Made by a program: the position numbers and the translations under genes | The notes under the pieces: model-generated | The model's database searches: none | What the model was told of the DNA's origin: nothing | What the model saw: only the letters and a program-made list of their open reading frames with translations | NCBI RefSeq assembly: GCF_012273215.1 | Contig: NZ_CP050965.1 | Location: forward strand, 744,001 to 808,000 | Direction of reading: 5' to 3' | DNA length: 64,000 bases | Source: Gemella haemolysans | GTDB taxonomy: Bacteria > Bacillota > Bacilli > Staphylococcales > Gemellaceae | In this document: piece by piece, positions 58,715 through 64,000 of the stretch | Layout: the number at the start of each line of letters is the position of its first letter | Position numbering within the stretch: the first letter of the stretch is position 1

Positions 58715-59464
58715 TTACTTGAATTCACTAAAATAACTAACACAACTCACAAAGTACAGAGGTGCCGTCTCAGCTCTTAATATTCTTTTTCCTAGGCCAA
58801 TTACTTCAAAATTATCATCTAATAAATTATAGATTTCTTGTTCTGAAAGACCACCTTCACTACCAAAAACTGCAATAACGTTTTTATTATTTAAATCAGA
58901 ATTTAATAATCTCTTAAAATTAACGTTATCTTCATTTACAGATTCTTTCTCATAAGCAACAACTTTATAATCGTAATTTTCACTAAATAAAATTAATTCT
59001 TTCAAACTATCCACATAAGTTATATCAGGTATAATATTACGTTTTGATTGCTCAGCCGCTTCTTTTATAATCTTATTCCATCTATTTAATTTAGAATCCA
59101 CTTTATCTTTTTTAATTTTTGCTATATTACGTTCAGAGTTAAATAAAATAATATTACTTACTCCAAGTTCAGTAAGCTTCTGAATTAAGTACTCTATTTT
59201 ATCATTCTTCAAAGGCGGAATAGCCACCGTTATTTTTGTTGGAAGTTCATTACTACCATCTACCTGTTCATATGGTGTTATTAGAACTTTATCTACATTA
59301 TTATCTATAATATTACAAATGTACTTAATTTCATTATTAAATACTACATATACTTTATCATTAATTTTTTTTCTCATTATTCTGACAATATGATTGCTGT
59401 CATCTTTTGATAATTCATATGTTGATTCAACATTCAATTCTTCATTTAAAAAATACTGTTGCAT
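58715..59464 (-). CDS. rsmE: 16S rRNA m3U1498 methyltransferase RsmE
   Basis: SPOUT methyltransferase with an N-terminal PUA-like part (HIVRIMRKK). FGSEGGLSEQEI and LGKRILRAETAPLYF are the knot motifs. 249 residues. AGGAG precedes the ATG. It begins the rsmE-gpsB-coaBC-priA unit. Confidence 0.94.
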   Translation of the reverse strand: MQQYFLNEELNVESTYELSKDDSNHIVRIMRKKINDKVYVVFNNEIKYICNIIDNNVDKVLITPYEQVDGSNELPTKITVAIPPLKNDKIEYLIQKLTELGVSNIILFNSERNIAKIKKDKVDSKLNRWNKIIKEAAEQSKRNIIPDITYVDSLKELILFSENYDYKVVAYEKESVNEDNVNFKRLLNSDLNNKNVIAVFGSEGGLSEQEIYNLLDDNFEVIGLGKRILRAETAPLYFVSCVSYFSEFK

Positions 59465-59494
59465 AATTTCTCCTAAAATTTTATCTTATATCTA

Positions 59495-59523
59495 ATTTTA
59501 CCTTAATCTTGTTATTTATTCAA
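59495..59523 (-). promoter_or_regulatory. Promoter of rsmE-gpsB-coaBC-priA
   Basis: Minus strand TTGAAT (plus 59518-59523), 17-base spacer, TAAAAT (plus 59495-59500). Confidence 0.6.
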
Positions 59524-59543
59524 TAGTAGCTAATTACAAACAT

Positions 59544-59599
59544 AAAAAGAGAACAGCCTAATCAATCAACATTTAAAGTGATTAATTAGACTATTCTCT
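59544..59599 (-). terminator. Terminator of the thyA-mltG operon
   Basis: Minus strand AGAGAATAGTCTAATTAATCA pairs with TGATTGATTAGGCTGTTCTCT (two wobble or mismatched pairs) around a 10-base loop, then T5. Confidence 0.85.
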
Positions 59600-59631
59600 A
59601 ATATGTTAAATTATATATATTATTTACTTTT

Positions 59632-60762
59632 CTAGCTACTCGATGGAATATAACCTTCAATATGTTCCTTAGCTAACTTCTCGTGTTCTGGATATGTTTT
59701 AGAGAAATATGCTTTTCCATCTTTTGTTGCATGTAAGAAATAAACATAATCCGTATTTTCCGCATTATTTAACGCTTCGAATGATTCTGAACCAATTGAA
59801 GAAATTGGACCAGGTGGTAAACCGATATTAGTATAAGTATTATATGGAGAATTCAATGATAATTCTGCTTGCGTCGGTGCGCCTGTAAGTTTATCTGCAG
59901 CATAGTTTGCTGATGGATCAGTTTGTAATCTCATACCTTGTGCAAGTCTATTCAAGAATACACTAGCAATTAATCTGTTCTCATCTGATTTTGTAGACTC
60001 TTTCTCCAAGATACTAGCAAGCGTCATATATTGATGGATAGACACTTGTTTATTTTGTCCACCAATGTTCCATGATTTATTATTCTTTTTGTATAACGGT
60101 ACTATTTTTTCATTAGATAATTTAACCATCTTAGTAATTAAACTCTCAACTGTTTCATCATCTTTTAAATCATAAATAGCTGGATATAAGTATCCTTCTA
60201 AAGCATATTTAATATCTTTACCGTAAATCTCATCTGTTATTAACTCAGGGAACTGAGCTTGTAGTTTTTTAATAAATACGCCGTCATTAACTTTTTCTAA
60301 AAATTCTTTAGGATCTAGTTTTGTCTTTTCTAGATTCTTAGAAATTTTCAAAATACTGTCACCTTCGATTAAAGCAAACGTATTACCTGTTTTACCTTTA
60401 TTTTTAGCTCCTAATTCTTGTATAATTTGAGATAAGCTCATGCTTTGTTTTAATTTAAAGCTACCAACATAAAAAGTTGTATTCGGTGTTAATCTAGAAT
60501 ATATTTTAAATACCTCTTCGTTTTTGATTAAACCTTTTGCTTTTAATTCTTGTGCTATTCTCGCACTTCCATAATTTTCTTTTACTTCTACTGTAATATC
60601 CTTATTATTACTTTTATCAACCGGGGTTGTCATGTAATAAAATATTGATAGTACTGCTATACCTACAACAACAAATACTGTCAGTATTATAGGAATGATA
60701 GATTTTCTTTTTCTATTCTTTTTTCTCAGTTCTTTTCTTCTTCTTATCTTATCTTCTCTCAT
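59632..60762 (-). CDS. mltG: Endolytic transglycosylase MltG (YceG-like)
   Basis: Cuts nascent glycan chains to end their growth. Cytoplasmic Lys/Arg-rich start, one membrane helix (about 22-43), LysM-like part, and the catalytic YceG domain with EGYLYPAIY, ASILEKES (catalytic Glu) and LQTDPSANYA. 376 residues. The short basic head may be regulated by the PASTA kinase system. Last gene of its operon. Confidence 0.95.
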   Translation of the reverse strand: MREDKIRRRKELRKKNRKRKSIIPIILTVFVVVGIAVLSIFYYMTTPVDKSNNKDITVEVKENYGSARIAQELKAKGLIKNEEVFKIYSRLTPNTTFYVGSFKLKQSMSLSQIIQELGAKNKGKTGNTFALIEGDSILKISKNLEKTKLDPKEFLEKVNDGVFIKKLQAQFPELITDEIYGKDIKYALEGYLYPAIYDLKDDETVESLITKMVKLSNEKIVPLYKKNNKSWNIGGQNKQVSIHQYMTLASILEKESTKSDENRLIASVFLNRLAQGMRLQTDPSANYAADKLTGAPTQAELSLNSPYNTYTNIGLPPGPISSIGSESFEALNNAENTDYVYFLHATKDGKAYFSKTYPEHEKLAKEHIEGYIPSSS

Positions 60763-60765
60763 TAC

Positions 60766-61071
60766 TTACTCACTTTCGTCGTAATAAAAAGTATCTAAAA
60801 CTTCAGAAATCATATCATATTCTTCATCTGTTTCTACTGGTTCAAAACGAACAGCGTCTTCTCCATCTTCTATACATACCATTGGGAAAATACTAATTTC
60901 CTCTTCATCAATTGTTTCTTCCTCAGCGAAGATATAGTAAAGATTACCATTTGTAGGGTTAGTAAATTCTAAAATTTTACGGTATTCTTTTTCTTCACCT
61001 TCTAAAGTACTAAGTGTATACACCTCTTCAGTATTATCAATACTAATGTTTTTTAAATCTTTTTCTTGCAT
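60766..61071 (-). CDS. DUF1292 family acidic protein
   Basis: 101 residues, strongly acidic, with the DUF1292 core EKEYRKILEFTNPTNGNLYYIFA and SIFPMVCIEDGED. B. subtilis YrzB is of this family; function unknown. It is part of the conserved IreB-RuvX-DUF1292 gene string of Firmicutes. Confidence 0.9.
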   Translation of the reverse strand: MQEKDLKNISIDNTEEVYTLSTLEGEEKEYRKILEFTNPTNGNLYYIFAEEETIDEEEISIFPMVCIEDGEDAVRFEPVETDEEYDMISEVLDTFYYDESE

Positions 61072-61095
61072 TTTATTTTCCTCCTGAAATTTATA

Positions 61096-61524
61096 TTAAT
61101 TTAATTTATCTAAATATGTCTGTAATATTAATACTGCAGCCATTTTATCAATAACATCTTTTCTTTTCTTCCTTGAAACATTCGCTTCAAGAAGTACTCT
61201 TTCAGCACCCATAGTAGTTAAACGTTCATCTTGTAGAATTATTTCAACATTCTTTATCTTCTTTTTCAAAACTTCTACAAAAAATAATGTGGCTTCACCT
61301 CTAAAACCTACAGAATTATCCATATTTTTAGGAAGGCCAACAACAATTTTTCCTACATTATGCTCTTGAACTAATTCTTTAATCCTTTTAATTTTAAAAT
61401 CTTTTATCTGCTCGTTGATATTAATAGTCTCAATACCTTGTGCAGTCAAGCCTAACAAATCACTAACAGCAACACCTATAGTTTTTGATCCGTAATCAAG
61501 GCCCATTATTCTCTTATCTAACAT
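61096..61524 (-). CDS. ruvX: RuvX/YqgF Holliday junction resolvase-like nuclease
   Basis: RNase H-fold nuclease; in other bacteria linked to rRNA maturation and Holliday junction processing. Motifs [38 protein letters not shown] and the Asp in KDVIDKMAA. 142 residues. Confidence 0.95.
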   Translation of the reverse strand: MLDKRIMGLDYGSKTIGVAVSDLLGLTAQGIETININEQIKDFKIKRIKELVQEHNVGKIVVGLPKNMDNSVGFRGEATLFFVEVLKKKIKNVEIILQDERLTTMGAERVLLEANVSRKKRKDVIDKMAAVLILQTYLDKLN

Positions 61525-61779
61525 CTACGACTCCTGTATAAAAAAGTATAATAAGTACTCTAGTATATCATCCATATCTATTAATCTTATTTGCTCCCTT
61601 GCATGATTATCTCTAGGAATGTATACTGGATCAGCAGTTTTAATATATCCCATTAATTGATTAATAGGATCATACCCACGCTGTTTTATTGTTTCAACAA
61701 CATTTTTTAATATGTTGTGAATATCATTTTTATCATAAAAATTGCTATCAAATAATCTTGTTTCATCGAAATTTGTCAT
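61525..61779 (-). CDS. ireB: IreB family regulatory phosphoprotein
   Basis: 84 residues of the DUF965/IreB family (B. subtilis YrzL). In Enterococcus faecalis IreB is phosphorylated by the PASTA kinase IreK at N-terminal threonines and lowers cephalosporin resistance. The Thr-containing head MTNFDETRLFD is kept. The stop is followed at once by ruvX. The matching kinase in this window is PrkC at 15.5 kb. Confidence 0.93.
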   Translation of the reverse strand: MTNFDETRLFDSNFYDKNDIHNILKNVVETIKQRGYDPINQLMGYIKTADPVYIPRDNHAREQIRLIDMDDILEYLLYFFIQES

Positions 61780-61794
61780 AATCTTTACCTCCGA

Positions 61795-62634
61795 TTATAC
61801 TAACTCTACTAAGATACCTACTGCATTTTCTCCTGTATGTGTCGAAATAATTGGTGTTGTCGTAAATATTTCATCTTCATTTACTTCATAACCAAATGTT
61901 TCTTTTAATTCTGACTTAATTAAAGCTACATATTCATCAGCTAATGAATTAGGTAAACTTATACTTTTTATAGTTTTATCTTGTTTTTCTTCTTGAATAT
62001 GTTTAATTAAAGTCTGAACTAATTTTTTCTTACCACGAACTTTATCTAAAGCAACTAATTCTTTCTCTTTTAACTGAGTTAAAACTTTTATATTTAAAAG
62101 ACCTCCGATTAAAGCTTGTGACTTACTTAGTCTACCACCTTTTACCAAATTGTCAAGTTTATCGATTGTAACGTATGTTAAAATATTTTTAGCTTTTTCT
62201 CTTAAGCTTTCTACAATCGTTTCAACAGCTACCTGTTCTTCTAATTGTTTTAGACATTCTTTTAATAAAAATACCATTCCACGAGTTGTAGTTTTACTAT
62301 CTACAACATAAACACCTTCAAATTCAGAACTTGCAGTAACAGCAGTATTATAAGTTCCACTTAAGGCAGATGAAAGAGTTAAAACAATAATTTTATAGCC
62401 TTCTTTTGTCCATCTTTCATAAGCTTCTAAAAACTTACCAATTGCAGGTTGACTAGTTGAATAACTAGTAGCTGTTCTCATTCTTTCTATATATTCATCA
62501 TTACTTATTGTACGGTAATCATACTCATTTCCATCAATATTAATTGTAAGAGGAATTACTTCAACATTATATTTTTCTATTTCATCAAACGTTAAATCAC
62601 TTGATGAATCAATAATAATTTTTACTTTTTCCAT
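61795..62634 (-). CDS. DegV family (FakB-like) fatty acid-binding protein
   Basis: 279 residues with the DegV signature: VKIIIDSSSDLT, TSQPAIGKFLEAYE, LTLSSALSGTYNTA and the C-terminal ISTHTGENAVGI. Members bind fatty acids and pass them to the kinase FakA. FakA is not in the window. GAGG ribosome site on the minus strand. Confidence 0.9.
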   Translation of the reverse strand: MEKVKIIIDSSSDLTFDEIEKYNVEVIPLTINIDGNEYDYRTISNDEYIERMRTATSYSTSQPAIGKFLEAYERWTKEGYKIIVLTLSSALSGTYNTAVTASSEFEGVYVVDSKTTTRGMVFLLKECLKQLEEQVAVETIVESLREKAKNILTYVTIDKLDNLVKGGRLSKSQALIGGLLNIKVLTQLKEKELVALDKVRGKKKLVQTLIKHIQEEKQDKTIKSISLPNSLADEYVALIKSELKETFGYEVNEDEIFTTTPIISTHTGENAVGILVELV

Positions 62635-62637
62635 TTT

Positions 62638-63129
62638 CTACTCCTTCCTTTTTCTTATGTAGTGTAAAAATGAATAGTTAAATTCATTATTATCATCTTT
62701 TTTAAATTCTTCTCGACTTAACAAGTCCCATTCATTTTCATCAAAATCAGGAAACTTTGTATCAGCTTCTACTATTGTATCTACTTCAGTGATAAACAAT
62801 TCATCACATTTATCAAAAAATTTACTATAAATCGTTCCACCACCAAATATATATGCCTTTTCAGTCTCGATATTTTCTAAAATTGAATCATCTGAATAGA
62901 TTTCTATATTTGAATAATGTTTTAAGGAATTTTTGTCCCGAGTCAAAACTCTATTTATACGATTAGGTAAAGCTTTTCCTATACTATCTAGTGTTTTACG
63001 TCCCATGATAATTGTTTGATTTGTAGTTAACTCTTTAACTCGCAACATATCACTCTTTAAACGCCAAGGAATAGTATTTTCTTGACCTATGGATTTATTC
63101 TTATCATATGCAACTATTAGTGATAACAT
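62638..63129 (-). CDS. folA: Dihydrofolate reductase
   Basis: Reduces dihydrofolate to tetrahydrofolate. Motifs: SLIVAYDKNKSIGQENTIPW, MGRKTLDSIG, and IFGGGTIYSKF. 163 residues. The substrate-binding Asp of loop 1 (usually D at IPWHLPxD) is kept in RLKSD. It follows thyA by 10 bases, the usual thyA-folA pair of folate cycling. Confidence 0.95.
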   Translation of the reverse strand: MLSLIVAYDKNKSIGQENTIPWRLKSDMLRVKELTTNQTIIMGRKTLDSIGKALPNRINRVLTRDKNSLKHYSNIEIYSDDSILENIETEKAYIFGGGTIYSKFFDKCDELFITEVDTIVEADTKFPDFDENEWDLLSREEFKKDDNNEFNYSFLHYIRKRKE

Positions 63130-63139
63130 ATTACCCCTC

Positions 63140-64000
63140 CTAAACAGCTATTGGTGCTTTAATGAATGGATGACTTTCATAATTAACAACTTCAACATCT
63201 TCAATCTTAAGATCAAAGATACTTTCAAAGTCGTTGACCTTTAATTCAGGTAAAGAATATGGTGTTCTAGACATTTGTTCTTTTACTTGATCAAAATGAT
63301 TTTTATAAATATGTGCATCACCAAGTGTATGAACAAATTCACCAACCTCAAGACCACATTCTTTAGCTATTAATATAGTAAGCAGTGAATAAGATGCAAT
63401 ATTAAATGGAACTCCTAAGAAAACATCTCCGCTTCGTTGATATAATTGACAACTTAATTTACCATCATTCACATAAAATTGGAATAGTGAATGACATGGT
63501 GGTAAAGCCATAGTATCTACTTCTGCCGGATTCCATGATGAAACTATTAAACGTCGTGAAGATGGATTAGTTTTAATCTGCTCCACTACATTTTTAAGTT
63601 GATCAATACCGTTAAAGTTTCTCCATTGTTTCCCATAAACATTACCTAAATCACCATATTTTTCTGAAAAGCTCTCGTCTGTAAGTACTCGTTCTTTAAA
63701 TATCGCCATTTGTTCCTTGTATTGTTTAGAAAATTCCTCATCAACCAATGTTCTATGACCAAAATCTGTCATATCAGGACCAGTATATTTTTCACTTTCT
63801 ATCCACTTTTTAAATGCCCATTCATTCCATATGTTATTTTTATTTTCTAATAAAAACTTGATATTAGTATCACCTTTTATAAACCACAGTAATTCTGACC
63901 AAACTAAATTAAAATTTACTTTCTTAGTAGTTAATAAAGGAAATCCTTCAGAAAGATCGAACTTCATCTGATAACCGAAGACACTTTTCGTACCTACACC
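63140..64000 (-). CDS. thyA: Thymidylate synthase (5' end beyond window)
   Basis: Makes dTMP from dUMP with methylene-THF. The frame is open to the window edge; the ATG at 63967 is internal, because the 11 codons before it read GTKSVFGYQ as in the family's conserved RTGTxxxFGxQ block. The active-site Cys lies in [10 protein letters not shown], and [17 protein letters not shown] and GDAHIYKNH follow. At least 286 residues; it is the long Lactobacillus-like form with the 50-residue insert. Head of the operon that ends with mltG, as far as visible. Confidence 0.95.
   Translation of the reverse strand, partial: GVGTKSVFGYQMKFDLSEGFPLLTTKKVNFNLVWSELLWFIKGDTNIKFLLENKNNIWNEWAFKKWIESEKYTGPDMTDFGHRTLVDEEFSKQYKEQMAIFKERVLTDESFSEKYGDLGNVYGKQWRNFNGIDQLKNVVEQIKTNPSSRRLIVSSWNPAEVDTMALPPCHSLFQFYVNDGKLSCQLYQRSGDVFLGVPFNIASYSLLTILIAKECGLEVGEFVHTLGDAHIYKNHFDQVKEQMSRTPYSLPELKVNDFESIFDLKIEDVEVVNYESHPFIKAPIAV

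Overview
This window is a dense stretch of chromosome from a low-GC Firmicute. The gene set (SufU/SufB, PrkC/PrpC, GpsB, IreB, MltG, a XerS-like recombinase, LPXTG surface protein, frequent TTG starts) sits between Bacillales and Lactobacillales. Gemella or a close relative is my best guess, but this is inference. No rRNA, tRNA, transposase, phage module or CRISPR array was seen.

Layout. Bases 1-1750 hold the end of a suf Fe-S operon. 2092-3207 is an unknown membrane protein with an Asn/Gln/Tyr-rich head. 3412-10736 carries ackA, cca, a DinG-like protein that has lost its helicase motifs, asnS, dnaD, nth (without its Fe-S cysteines) and lspA. 10819-17457 holds ogt and a tightly overlapping fmt-rsmB-rlmN-prpC-prkC operon. 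17687-28630 is rich in DNA repair: uvrC, recA (behind a fumarylacetoacetase-family gene), pcrA, ligA, recJ. 29494-33714 is a 1406-residue cell-wall protein with Shr-like haemoglobin-interacting domains, a NEAT domain, leucine-rich repeats and an LPKTG anchor, with a Fur-like box at its promoter. 33799-34776 holds two minus-strand genes (VanZ-like and an IscA/HesB-like protein). 35056-44077 is again plus strand: apt, an M16C peptidase, trmB, efp, a DUF1697 gene, a GntP permease, rpmB, a XerS-like recombinase and a small membrane gene with a frameshifting 22-bp duplication at its start.

From 44098 to the end every gene is on the minus strand: grpB-like, pgsA, an unknown membrane protein, then ybeY-era-recO-murI-rdgB-fer-ftsK as one operon, trmL, ylxM-ffh, rsmE-gpsB-coaBC-priA, and thyA-folA-degV-ireB-ruvX-DUF1292-mltG. 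The plus-to-minus convergent switch at about 44.1 kb, next to a XerS-like recombinase and ftsK, suggests the replication terminus. Three 28-bp palindromes with 11-6-11 geometry (AGTTTACATAA-N6-TTATGTAAACT type) lie at 39.1, 44.1 and 46.2 kb. Their right or left arm equals, from memory, the XerD half of the B. subtilis dif site. These are the most interesting unexplained signals, together with a two-hairpin intergenic repeat family (17.5, 21.8 and 52.3 kb).

The window links several systems: PrkC and PrpC (15-17 kb) with a likely kinase substrate IreB (61.5 kb) and the cell-wall proteins GpsB and MltG; and chromosome maintenance by XerS, FtsK, RecA, PcrA, RecJ, PriA and RecO.
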